The position numbers were made by a program, and so were the translations under genes. Positions 32,729-40,965 of a stretch of DNA of 64,000 bases are shown piece after piece. Location of the stretch: the NCBI RefSeq assembly GCF_007830455.1, contig NZ_VLLB01000003.1:124001-188000 (forward strand), given 5' to 3'. The stretch comes from Pseudoduganella lurida. Lineage in GTDB: Bacteria; Pseudomonadota; Gammaproteobacteria; Burkholderiales; Burkholderiaceae_D. Each line of letters starts with the position of its first letter. Positions within the stretch are counted from its first letter, which is position 1. The notes beneath the pieces are model-generated. The model ran no database searches. It was not told where the DNA came from and saw only the letters and a list, made by a program, of their open reading frames with translations.

Positions 32729-34083
32729 AGCTGTTCGCCAGCCACGCGCTGCTGCCGGCAGGCTGGTGCCGCAACGTGCTGCTGGCGTGGGATGACGCGG
32801 GCCGGTTCACCGCCGTCACGCCGGATGCCGTGGCGCCGACCGGTGTTGAGCGCGCCGAGTACGTCCTGCCCGGCATGGTCAACCTGCACTCGCATAGCTT
32901 CCAGCGCGCGCTGTCCGGGCTCACGGAAATCGCCGGCGACGGGCCGGACAGCTTCTGGACCTGGCGCGACCTGATGTACCGCACGGCGCTGCGCATCACG
33001 CCAGCGCAGATGGAGGCGATCGCCGCGCAGCTGTTCGTGGAGTGCCTGCGGCACGGCTACACGTCCGTCTGCGAATTCCATTACCTGCACCGCGCGCCGG
33101 ATGGCGCCCCGTACGGCGACGTGGCCGAGACCGCGCGCCGCGTGCTGGCCGGCGCGGCGCAGGCCGGCATCGGCATCACGATGCTGCCCGTGCTGTATCG
33201 CCATGCCGGCTTCGGCGCCAAGCCCCTGCGCGACGAGCAGCGCCGCTTCGCCTCGACCGTGGACGATGTGCTGGCCATCGTGGCGGCGCTGGAACCGCTG
33301 CGCAGCCCGCTGGTCGAAGTGGGCGTGGCGCCGCATTCGCTGCGCGCCGCCTCGATCGACGACATCCGCGCGCTGGTGGGCGCGGTGCCGCGCGATCGGC
33401 CGATTCACCTGCACATCGCCGAACAGGAGGACGAGGTGCGGCAGTGCCTGGCGCATGCCGGGCGCCGTCCCGTGTCTTTTCTGTTTGATACTATGGCGGT
33501 GGACGCGCGGTGGTGTTTCGTTCATGCAACTCACCTCGACGACCAGGAGGTGGCGGCCCTGGCGGCCAGTGGTGCGGTGGTGGGGCTTTGTCCCAGCACG
33601 GAGGCGAACCTGGGCGACGGCCTTTTCCCGCTGGCGCCGTTTCTGCGGCAGGGCGGGCGCTTCGGCATCGGCAGCGACAGCCATGTGTCGACCAGCCCGG
33701 TGGAGGAACTGCGCTGGCTCGAATACGGCCAGCGCCTGGCGGCACGGCGGCGCAACCTGGCCGTGTCGCGGCAGGAGCGGCGCGTGGGCGACTATTTGTG
33801 GCAGTCCGCGCTGGCCGGCGGTGCGCAGGCCGCGGGACGCAAGGTCGGCGCGCTGGCGGCGGGCTGCGTGGCGGACCTGCTGGTGCTCGATGCCGCGCAT
33901 CCGAACGTGGCGCCGCCACCGGCCACGCTGAACGGCTTCGTCTTCGGCGGCAACGACAATCTGGTGCAGGATGTACTGGCCGGCGGACGGTGGGTCGTGC
34001 GCGGCCGTGAACACGTGGCGCAACAGGCCATCGCCACGCGCTTTCGCTCTACGCTGGCCGAACTCCGTGAGCTGCCATCATGA
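32725..34083 (+). CDS. hutF: Formimidoylglutamate deiminase
   Basis: A 452-residue amidohydrolase that turns N-formimidoylglutamate into N-formylglutamate and ammonia. Zinc ligands are seen in NLHSHSFQRA (HxH, near residues 56-58), in HLHIAEQ, and in the late GSDSHVSTSP. Together with HutG it shows that this organism uses the five-step route rather than direct formiminoglutamase. The ATG overlaps the hutG stop, and its own stop overlaps the hutD start. Confidence 0.96.
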   Translation: MKLFASHALLPAGWCRNVLLAWDDAGRFTAVTPDAVAPTGVERAEYVLPGMVNLHSHSFQRALSGLTEIAGDGPDSFWTWRDLMYRTALRITPAQMEAIAAQLFVECLRHGYTSVCEFHYLHRAPDGAPYGDVAETARRVLAGAAQAGIGITMLPVLYRHAGFGAKPLRDEQRRFASTVDDVLAIVAALEPLRSPLVEVGVAPHSLRAASIDDIRALVGAVPRDRPIHLHIAEQEDEVRQCLAHAGRRPVSFLFDTMAVDARWCFVHATHLDDQEVAALAASGAVVGLCPSTEANLGDGLFPLAPFLRQGGRFGIGSDSHVSTSPVEELRWLEYGQRLAARRRNLAVSRQERRVGDYLWQSALAGGAQAAGRKVGALAAGCVADLLVLDAAHPNVAPPPATLNGFVFGGNDNLVQDVLAGGRWVVRGREHVAQQAIATRFRSTLAELRELPS

Positions 34084-34667
34084 CGATGCTGATCCAGTAC
34101 GCAAGCCTGAACCCCACGCCCTGGAAGAACGGCGGCGGGTGCACGACCGAGATCCTGGCCTCGCCGCCGGGCGCCACGCTGGACGACTTCGACTTCCGCA
34201 TCAGCCTGGCCACCATCGCGCACAGCGGGCCGTTCTCCCTCTTCCCCGGCGTCGACCGCACGCTGTCGCTCGTCGATGGCGGGGGCGTGGTGCTCGACGT
34301 GGGCAACGAGCGGCAGGTGGCGCTCAGCGACAGGGAGCCGGTGGTGGCCTTCCCCGGCGAGATCGCCGTCTCCGCCACGGTCGATGGCAGCCCCACGACG
34401 GACTTCAACGTGATGACGCGCCGCGCGCGCTGCTCGCACCAGGTCGAGCGCCGCATCGTCACCGATTATTCGCTGCTGGAGCGCCGCAGCGCGCTGACGG
34501 TGCTGTTCCTGGCCGAAGGCGAAACGCTCACCGTGCACAGCGCGCGGGAGCGGATGTCGATGGTGCGGTACGATGCGGTGGTGCTCGACCGCGAGGAAAC
34601 CTGGACCCTGGAGGCGCCGCGCGCCACCGTGTTCATCGTCGACATCATTGGCGGAGGAGACGATTGA
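34080..34667 (+). CDS. hutD: HutD family protein (histidine-degradation accessory)
   Basis: A 195-residue cupin-like HutD protein. The family mark is TPWKNGGGCTTEI (near residues 13-25), followed by FDFRISLATIAHSGPFSLFPGVDR. In pseudomonads HutD is thought to tune hut flux, perhaps by binding formylglutamate, but its biochemical role is unsettled. The start overlaps the hutF stop by ATGA. It lies 30 bases before hutI. Confidence 0.93.
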   Translation: MTMLIQYASLNPTPWKNGGGCTTEILASPPGATLDDFDFRISLATIAHSGPFSLFPGVDRTLSLVDGGGVVLDVGNERQVALSDREPVVAFPGEIAVSATVDGSPTTDFNVMTRRARCSHQVERRIVTDYSLLERRSALTVLFLAEGETLTVHSARERMSMVRYDAVVLDREETWTLEAPRATVFIVDIIGGGDD

Positions 34668-34697
34668 ACGAAACCGATTGAAAGAGATGGGCAACGC

Positions 34698-35915
34698 ATG
34701 AACGGATGGGACCTGCTGATCACGAACATCCACCTGGCCACGCAAGGGCAGGATGGCATCATCCGGGACGGCGCGATCGCCGTGCGCGACGGCCGCATCG
34801 CCTGGCTCGGCCCGCAGTCCGAATTACCGTCAAGCGAAGCAGGCGCAGTGCGCGATGGCCAAGGCTGCTGGCTCACGCCGGGCCTGGTCGACTGCCACAC
34901 CCACATCGTCCACGCCGGCAACCGCAGCGACGAATTCGAGGCACGCCTGAATGGCACCACCTACGAGGACATCGCACGGGCCGGCGGCGGCATCGCCGCC
35001 ACCGTGCACGCCACCCGCGCCGCCAGCGAAGAAGAATTGCTGCGCCAGAGCCTGCCCCGCATCGCCAGCCTGCTGGCCGAAGGCGTGACCACCATCGAGA
35101 TCAAGTCCGGCTATGGCCTCGACCTGGCCAGCGAGGCGAAGATGCTGCGCGTGGCGCGCCGGGTGGCGCAGGTGCTGCCGGTGCGCGTGGCCACCACCTT
35201 CCTCGGTGCGCACGCGCTGCCACCGGAGTATGCGGGCCGGGCGGACGCGTACATCGACCTGGTCTGCACGATGATTCCCGCGCTGGCAGCCGAAGGGTTG
35301 ATCGATGCCGTGGATGCGTTCTGCGAGCGGATCGGCTTCACGGCCGCGCAGACGGAACGCGTGTTCGCCGTCGCCCAGCGCCATGGCCTGCCCGTCAAGC
35401 TGCATGCCGAACAGCTGTCGGACCAGGACGGCGCGGCACTCGTGGCACGCTATCGGGGCCTGTCCGCCGATCACCTGGAACACCTGACGGAGGAGGGCAT
35501 GACAGCCATGGCCGCCAGCGGCACCGTCGCCGTGCTGCTGCCCGGCGCCTACTACTTCCTGCGCGATACCACACCGCCGCCCGTCGCGGCACTGCGCGCC
35601 GCCGGCGTGCCGATGGCCGTCGCCACGGACTGCAATCCCGGCACCTCGCCGCTGACCTCCCTGCTGCTGGCCATGAACATGGCGTGCACGCTGTGGCGCC
35701 TGACGCCGGAGGAAGCGCTGGCCGGTACCACGATCCACGCGGCGCGTGCGCTCGGTTTGCAGGACGAGATCGGCAGCCTGGCAACCGGCAAGCGCGCCGA
35801 CTTCGCGCTGTGGCGCATCGAGCGTCCGGCGGACCTCTGTTACGCGATGGGCTTCAACCCGTGCGCGGGCGTCGTCAATGGCGGTGTCTGGCGGCACGCC
35901 GTGGTGCCTGCATGA
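34698..35915 (+). CDS. hutI: Imidazolonepropionase
   Basis: A 405-residue metal-dependent amidohydrolase that opens imidazolone propionate to N-formimidoylglutamate. The HxH metal pair is H67/H69 in [11 protein letters not shown]. Other marks are [17 protein letters not shown], the EIKSGYGLD segment, and [10 protein letters not shown] with the late Asp. The ATG at 34698 has a weak purine-rich site. It is the only hut gene with a gap (30 bases) rather than an overlap before it, and it overlaps the transporter gene by ATGA. Confidence 0.97.
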   Translation: MNGWDLLITNIHLATQGQDGIIRDGAIAVRDGRIAWLGPQSELPSSEAGAVRDGQGCWLTPGLVDCHTHIVHAGNRSDEFEARLNGTTYEDIARAGGGIAATVHATRAASEEELLRQSLPRIASLLAEGVTTIEIKSGYGLDLASEAKMLRVARRVAQVLPVRVATTFLGAHALPPEYAGRADAYIDLVCTMIPALAAEGLIDAVDAFCERIGFTAAQTERVFAVAQRHGLPVKLHAEQLSDQDGAALVARYRGLSADHLEHLTEEGMTAMAASGTVAVLLPGAYYFLRDTTPPPVAALRAAGVPMAVATDCNPGTSPLTSLLLAMNMACTLWRLTPEEALAGTTIHAARALGLQDEIGSLATGKRADFALWRIERPADLCYAMGFNPCAGVVNGGVWRHAVVPA

Positions 35916-37405
35916 GGGCCTTCTTCGCACTCCTGCTCCTCTCCTTCGGCCTCAACGCCCTCGCGGACGACGGCACGCTGCGCATCGGCTCGAAGCGCTT
36001 CACCGAAGGCTACATCCTGTCCGAGCTGGTGACGCAGACGGCGGCGCCGCATGTGAAGGTGGAGCACCGCCAGGGGCTGGGCAACACGGCGATCGTGCTG
36101 GCCGCGCTGAAGAACGGCAGCATCGACCTTTACCCGGAATACGTGGGCACGATCGACCAGGAGATCCTGCAGAACAAGAAGCCTGCCACGCTGGACGAGA
36201 TGCGCCGCGCGCTCGCGACGATGGGCCTCGGCCTTGCCGTACCGCTCGGCTTCAACAACACCTATGCGCTGGCGGTGCGCGGCGATGCGGACCTGCAGTC
36301 GCTGTCCGACCTGGCGCGCCATCCGGAACTGCGCTTCGGCCTGTCCCATGAATTCATCGGCCGCGCCGATGGCTGGCCGGGACTGGCGCAGCGCTACGGC
36401 CTGGCGCAGCAGCCGCGCGGCCTCGATCACGGCATCGCCTACGAGGCGCTGGCCGCGAAGCAGGTGGACGTGATCGACATCTATTCGACCGATGCCAAGA
36501 TCGCCCGCTACCACCTGAAGGTGCTGCGCGACGACCGCGCCTATTTCCCCCGCTACGATGCGATGCTGCTGTATCGCCTGGATACGCCGGCCCGCTTCCC
36601 GCGGGCGTGGCAGGCCATCGCCGCGCTGGAAGGGAAGATCACGGAACGGGACATGATCGCCATGAACGCCGCCGCCGAACTGGCAGGGCAGCCGTTTGCC
36701 GCCGTGGCGAAGAACTGGCTCATGAAAGGGAATCAAACCGCCGCCGCGCAGAAGCCGGCGCGCGCCTCGTTCGTGGACGTGCTGTTCGGCGACGACCTGG
36801 CGCGCCTGACGGGCCAGCACGTGCTGCTGGTGGTGCTGTCCGTGCTGCTGGCGTGCGTCGCGGGCATCCCGCTCGGCGTGCTGGCCGCCTTGCAGCCGCG
36901 CCTGCGCCAGCCGGTGCTGGCCTTCACGGGCGTGCTGCAGACCGTGCCGTCGCTGGCGCTGCTGGCGATGCTCATTCCGCTGCTCGGCACCATCGGCACG
37001 GTGCCCGCGCTCGTTGCGCTGTTCGTGTATGCGCTGCTGCCCATCGTGCGCAACACCTGCACCGGCATCCTCGGTGTCGCGCCCGGCCTGCGCCAGGCCG
37101 CGCTGGCACTGGGCCTGACACCCCGCCAGCGCCTGTGGCATGTGGACCTGCCGCTGGCGCTGCCGATCATCCTGGCCGGCGTGAAGACGGCCGCCGTGAT
37201 GAGCGTGGGCACGGCCACGATCGCCGCCTTCATCGGTGCCGGCGGCTATGGCGAACGGATCACCACGGGCCTGGCGCTGAACGACAACGCCACCATGCTG
37301 GCCGGCGCCATTCCCGCGGCGGCGCTGGCCCTGTTGACGCAACTGCTGTTCGAACTGCTGGAGCGCCGGTTCACGAACCGGCAGGGCGCAACCCGCAAGG
37401 TGTAA
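35912..37405 (+). CDS. ABC transporter substrate-binding/permease fusion (glycine betaine or choline family)
   Basis: A 497-residue fusion. A signal peptide (about 1-18) is followed by an OpuAC/ProX-type binding domain (about 20-275; [38 protein letters not shown]). A ProW-type permease domain with five to six membrane segments follows (about 300-485), including the ATPase-contact loop near EAA-like [11 protein letters not shown]. Position at the end of the hut operon suggests uptake of histidine or urocanate, as with HutXWV of rhizobia. No ATP-binding subunit gene is in the operon or anywhere in the window, so the ATPase must be supplied elsewhere. Another substrate, such as a quaternary amine, is possible. 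Confidence 0.88.
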   Translation: MRAFFALLLLSFGLNALADDGTLRIGSKRFTEGYILSELVTQTAAPHVKVEHRQGLGNTAIVLAALKNGSIDLYPEYVGTIDQEILQNKKPATLDEMRRALATMGLGLAVPLGFNNTYALAVRGDADLQSLSDLARHPELRFGLSHEFIGRADGWPGLAQRYGLAQQPRGLDHGIAYEALAAKQVDVIDIYSTDAKIARYHLKVLRDDRAYFPRYDAMLLYRLDTPARFPRAWQAIAALEGKITERDMIAMNAAAELAGQPFAAVAKNWLMKGNQTAAAQKPARASFVDVLFGDDLARLTGQHVLLVVLSVLLACVAGIPLGVLAALQPRLRQPVLAFTGVLQTVPSLALLAMLIPLLGTIGTVPALVALFVYALLPIVRNTCTGILGVAPGLRQAALALGLTPRQRLWHVDLPLALPIILAGVKTAAVMSVGTATIAAFIGAGGYGERITTGLALNDNATMLAGAIPAAALALLTQLLFELLERRFTNRQGATRKV

Positions 37406-37517
37406 GCAAATACCAGTGCCTGGTAACCGTTTGTAAAGGCCAGCGCGGGACGGAATCGGGCGGACTATATTGAAGCCGTTGATTCATCTCCCCTCCCAAC
37501 TGACACCTGGGTTCGAG

Positions 37518-37555
37518 GCCACGCCGTGATCCACCTGCGGCGTGGCGTTTTTTTT
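37518..37555 (+). terminator. Intrinsic terminator of the hut operon
   Basis: GCCACGCCG and CGGCGTGGC form a 9-bp stem with an 11-base loop, followed by G and eight T residues. It lies 113 bases after the last hut-linked gene and just before the convergent GNAT gene. Confidence 0.9.
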
Positions 37556-37564
37556 GCGCGCTCG

Positions 37565-38050
37565 CTAGCCGGCGGCCAGCTCTGTCAGCGCGCTGCCCGT
37601 CACGCGGCAGATGCGCCAGTCCGGCATCACCTCGGCGCCCATCTTCTGGTAGAACGCGATCGCATTGGCGTTCCAGTCCAGCACCGACCATTCGAAGCGG
37701 CCGCACTGGCGTTCCACCGCGAGCGCCGCCAGCGCGGCCAGCATCTGCTTGCCGTAGCCATGGCCGCGGCGATCCTGTTTCACGTACAGGTCCTCCAGGT
37801 ACAGGCCCTTGCGGCACAGGAAGGTGGAGAAGTTATGGAAGAACAGGGCGAACGTGACGACCGTGCCGCCTGCCTCTTCCCCTACGATGGCTTCGCACGG
37901 CGGCCGCACGCCGAACAGCGCGTCGTGCAGCATCGTTTCGTCGGCGATGACCATGTGTTCCAGCTTCTCGAATACGGCCAGTTCGCGGATCATCGCGAAG
38001 ATGGCGGACACGTCGTCGGGTTGGGCGGGGCGGATATGCAGCTGGCTCAT
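37565..38050 (-). CDS. GNAT acetyltransferase (spermidine/thialysine acetyltransferase-like)
   Basis: A 161-residue single GNAT domain. The acetyl-CoA loop is the Q/RxxGxG/A type in QDRRGHGYGKQ (near residue 100), with the preceding strand YLEDLYV. The segment EKLEHMVIADETML and the following FG resemble the diamine/thialysine N-acetyltransferase group, so an amine or amino-acid substrate is likely. Its start overlaps the end of the EamA gene by 4 bases, so the two form an exporter-acetylase operon. Confidence 0.88.
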   Translation of the reverse strand: MSQLHIRPAQPDDVSAIFAMIRELAVFEKLEHMVIADETMLHDALFGVRPPCEAIVGEEAGGTVVTFALFFHNFSTFLCRKGLYLEDLYVKQDRRGHGYGKQMLAALAALAVERQCGRFEWSVLDWNANAIAFYQKMGAEVMPDWRICRVTGSALTELAAG

Positions 38051-39000
38051 GAGACTTTCTTCAATGGTTCGGGTTCGATGATGGCAGGTGCCGGGCGCTT
38101 CGCTGCCGGGGCTTTCAATGCCCACGCCACGCTGCCCAGGCAGACCAGCATGCCCAGGCACTCGATGGGGCCGGGGCGGAAATGTTCGAGGCGGATCGAC
38201 AGCAGCACCGAGATGACGGGCGTGACGACACCGATGTAGACGGCCTTGCTGGAACCGATGCGGTCGATCAGCGTGAAGAAGCAGGCGAACGCGATCACGG
38301 AACCGAACAGCGCCAGGTACAGCAGCCCGGCCCAGTAGCGCGCGGTGGTCGGCAGCACGAAGGACTGGCCCGTAACAAACACCCAGGCCGCTACCAGCAG
38401 CGTCCCCCACAGCATGCCCCAGGCCATTGTCAGCAGCACGTTCGGCGCGTGTTCGCGCACCCGCACCACCATCACGTTGCCGGCCGCGCTGGCGATCGTC
38501 GCCATCAGCGCCAGCAACAGCCCCAGCAGGTAATGGCTGTGCGGATTGTCGCTGCCGGCCAGGATCTCGCGCACGGCGCCGCCGATCGACTGCCAGAACA
38601 GCAGCACCACGCCGGCCACCGCCACGCCGCCCGCCACCCAGGTGCGCCAGGTGAGCGGCGTGCCCAGGATCAGCCGGTTCAGCAGCGGATTCCAGAACAC
38701 CATCAGTGCGAACAGCACGGCCACCAGTGCCGACACGAGGTACTGCTCCGCCGTGTAGGTGCAGATATAGCTGACGCCGAACGTGGCGCAGCCCTGCACG
38801 ATCGTCCAGCGCTGCGCGCGCCATGGCAGCATGAGCTTGTCGCCCCGCAGCTTGCACCAGGCGAACAGCACGGCGGATGACAGCGCGAAGCGGTACACGA
38901 CGGAGACGGAAGGGGCGATGTCGCCCAGCTGCAGGGTGATCGCCCAGAACGTGGAACCCCAGATGAGGCAGGCGATGATGAAGAGAAGGGAAGAGGGCAT
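38047..39000 (-). CDS. EamA/DMT-family membrane transporter
   Basis: A 317-residue protein with about ten membrane segments in two EamA repeats (about 5-135 and 155-295). It opens with LLFIIACLIWGSTFWAIT, the usual first helix of the family. Members export amino acids or other metabolites. Coupling by ATGA to a GNAT acetyltransferase suggests a joint role in handling one toxic or excess amine or amino acid, which is inference. Confidence 0.9.
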   Translation of the reverse strand: MPSSLLFIIACLIWGSTFWAITLQLGDIAPSVSVVYRFALSSAVLFAWCKLRGDKLMLPWRAQRWTIVQGCATFGVSYICTYTAEQYLVSALVAVLFALMVFWNPLLNRLILGTPLTWRTWVAGGVAVAGVVLLFWQSIGGAVREILAGSDNPHSHYLLGLLLALMATIASAAGNVMVVRVREHAPNVLLTMAWGMLWGTLLVAAWVFVTGQSFVLPTTARYWAGLLYLALFGSVIAFACFFTLIDRIGSSKAVYIGVVTPVISVLLSIRLEHFRPGPIECLGMLVCLGSVAWALKAPAAKRPAPAIIEPEPLKKVS

Positions 39001-39175
39001 CGCGGAAGTATACGTGCTTTCCTGCCCTTTCCCTAAGGCATTGACCGCTTTGGATCGCCAGGGAGCTGTTGCTGTTTCGCCCGCGCCACTTGAGCCTCCA
39101 CAATGCGCGCAGCACTAATGGCAATGGGGGGACAATAGAAATTATTATTCAAAAACTAATTTTCGCGAGGTGGTC

Positions 39176-39301
39176 ATGGACAGGCGCTTGCAGTGGATCG
39201 TGGCATCGGTGCTGGCTTACATTGCCATCCTGATGCTGACGGTGGTGACGACCGGCGATGCGGCGCCCTGGCCGACGCTGCGGCTGGCCACGCCGCTGTA
39301 A
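39176..39301 (+). CDS. Predicted 41-residue membrane peptide
   Basis: A short frame, ATG to TAA, encoding one hydrophobic helix (about 7-25; WIVASVLAYIAILMLTVV) after a positively charged N-terminus (MDRR). GCGAGGTGG lies 4 bases before the ATG, and an AT-rich stretch (39137-39162) lies upstream. It sits in the gap between a divergent exporter gene and a convergent Mpo1-like gene, 7 bases from the latter. Function unknown. Expression is not proven. Confidence 0.5.
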   Translation: MDRRLQWIVASVLAYIAILMLTVVTTGDAAPWPTLRLATPL

Positions 39302-39308
39302 GCCTCGC

Positions 39309-39746
39309 CTAGTAGGCCACGCGAAAACGGCGGTACAGGAACCCGAGCACGAACAGGGGACCGATCAGCAGGAAGCGCAGGTCGTCCAGGAAGGAAGGCT
39401 TCTTCCCCTCGATCAGGTGGCCGATGAACTGCCCGGCCCAGGCCAGCACGAAGATCGCGATCGACAGCGGCAGCACCGTGATCGGCGGCAGCGAGGCCAG
39501 GATCCCCAGCATCACCAGTCCCATCACCAGCATGCCGGCCGCGAAGGGCCGCGACAGCGTCCAGTAATACGCCAGCGCCGCCGCCGCGCCGGCCACCGCC
39601 ACCAGCGGGTGCACCCACCACAACATGCCGAGCAGCGACAGCACGATCACCGGCACGCAGACGAAGTGGATCAGCTCGTTGGCGGGATTGCGGTGGCTTT
39701 CGCTGTATCGGGCGAGCAGGGTGTCAATCGTGCGCGGTTCGGTCAT
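39309..39746 (-). CDS. Mpo1-like (DUF962) membrane protein
   Basis: A 145-residue protein with about four membrane segments. It opens with the family motif YSESHRNPANELIHFVCVP (residues 14-32), whose His residues bind iron in the yeast 2-hydroxy-fatty-acid dioxygenase Mpo1. The second half has the GQFIGHLIEGKKPSF motif with further His. A role in fatty-acid alpha-oxidation is known for the yeast protein; in bacteria it is inferred. The start at 39746 has GGAG 7 bases upstream. Confidence 0.85.
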   Translation of the reverse strand: MTEPRTIDTLLARYSESHRNPANELIHFVCVPVIVLSLLGMLWWVHPLVAVAGAAAALAYYWTLSRPFAAGMLVMGLVMLGILASLPPITVLPLSIAIFVLAWAGQFIGHLIEGKKPSFLDDLRFLLIGPLFVLGFLYRRFRVAY

Positions 39747-39953
39747 GGGAATCTCCGTCGGTGTTGTCGTGCTTCGATGAGCGGGTTCGTGGCGCGTTGT
39801 TGCGGTGCCTTGTGGCGTACCTCGACGCAATGTCTGCCATGGTCCCGGTCATCGTGGCGTATTGTCGAGTTCATTCTACCGCCAGCTGCGGCCGGCGCCA
39901 GCCCGCGTTCTCGCCTGCGCGGTCCACGCCACGCTGGAAGCTACAATCGGCCC

Positions 39954-40484
39954 ATGCCTTCTCTTCCCCTTGCCGGCCTGGCGCCGGTGCTCGATACCGA
40001 TACGCGCATCCTCATCCTCGGCAGCTTCCCTGGCGCCGCTTCGCTGGCCGCGCAGCAGTATTACGCCCACCCGCGCAACCAGTTCTGGCGCCTCGTCTCC
40101 GCACTGGTCGGCGAAGACCTGGCGGCGCTGCCATACGCCGAGCGGCTGCCGCGCCTCCGCTCGCACCGCTTCGGCCTGTGGGATGTGCTGGGCGCCTGCG
40201 AGCGGGAGGGCAGCCTGGATTCGGCGATCCGCAATCCGGCGGCGAACGATTTCGAACGTCTGAAGCATCTGTGCCCGCGGCTGGAAACGGTGGGCTTCAA
40301 TGGCCAGACCTCCGGCAAGTTCGCGCCGCAGTTCGCCGCGCAGGGGTATCGGACGGTGGTGCTGCCGTCGAGTTCACCCGCGCATATGGCGATGAGCTTC
40401 GAGCAGAAGCTCCAGGTGTGGCGACAGCTGGTGGAATACGCTGCCTTCGCGCCACAGCCGCAACGGCAAGGCTCCTTGCTGTGA
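39954..40484 (+). CDS. Hypoxanthine/uracil-DNA glycosylase (UDG family 6, HDG-like)
   Basis: A 176-residue member of the uracil-DNA glycosylase superfamily. The first motif LGSFPGAASLAAQQYYAHPRN includes the catalytic Asn (N42) that marks the hypoxanthine-DNA glycosylase group. Late in the protein is LPSSSPAHM, the second catalytic loop. It removes deaminated bases, mainly hypoxanthine. The ATG at 39954 is only 6 bases after a TACAAT box, so the mRNA may be leaderless or nearly so. Almost the same 17 bases precede mpg. Confidence 0.88.
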   Translation: MPSLPLAGLAPVLDTDTRILILGSFPGAASLAAQQYYAHPRNQFWRLVSALVGEDLAALPYAERLPRLRSHRFGLWDVLGACEREGSLDSAIRNPAANDFERLKHLCPRLETVGFNGQTSGKFAPQFAAQGYRTVVLPSSSPAHMAMSFEQKLQVWRQLVEYAAFAPQPQRQGSLL

Positions 40485-40965
40485 CGTTTGACAGGCTGGC
40501 GCCAGCGCCTTGGACTATTCGACGCGCCGTGGCCCATTGTCGCGGCGGCCCGCAGCCCGATCCTCCTGGCAGCACCGATACTGTTGAGTAACTCGCCGAG
40601 ACACTTTGGGTAATCCGAATGTTCGACCCTGTCTAAACGTGCCGGTTTTCCGCCATTTCGCTCTAAACCGCTCTGAAACTTGCGGGTCGCCGTCCAACAT
40701 CGCCTGGAAAGTCCGGACGAAAGTCTAAAGCTGCTTCTTGTTTGAGGCCAAAAGTCTAAAGCGAACTTTTCTTCAATGCCGTGCGCCAACCTGCAGACTC
40801 TTTTGGACAGGAGTGGATCATGGGGGGGGGCAAAGCACACGCAGCCGGCTATCCGGAGCAACCCTTTCCCGTGCCCGGCCATCAAGCCGCGTCCCATGCG
40901 TTGACTTCCCCACCACCAGTCATAGAATGGCTGCACCATCCTGTTCCCGCCGTGGAGGTAGCCCT
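40485..40965. other. Intergenic region with a short direct repeat and a G9 tract
   Basis: A 481-bp gap of lower GC. AAAGTCTAAAGC occurs twice (40720-40731 and 40751-40762). At 40822-40830 is a run of nine G directly after an ATG (40820) that has CAGGAG upstream. The frame from that ATG would give 53 residues ending at 40981, overlapping the monooxygenase start. It has no recognisable domain, so I do not call it a gene. The rest shows no clear feature. Confidence 0.35.

Noticed and set aside
40515-40939. Minus-strand frames in the gap before the monooxygenase that might be a degraded insertion sequence
   Set aside because: No transposase motif or terminal inverted repeats could be found; the short 12-bp direct repeat alone is not enough.
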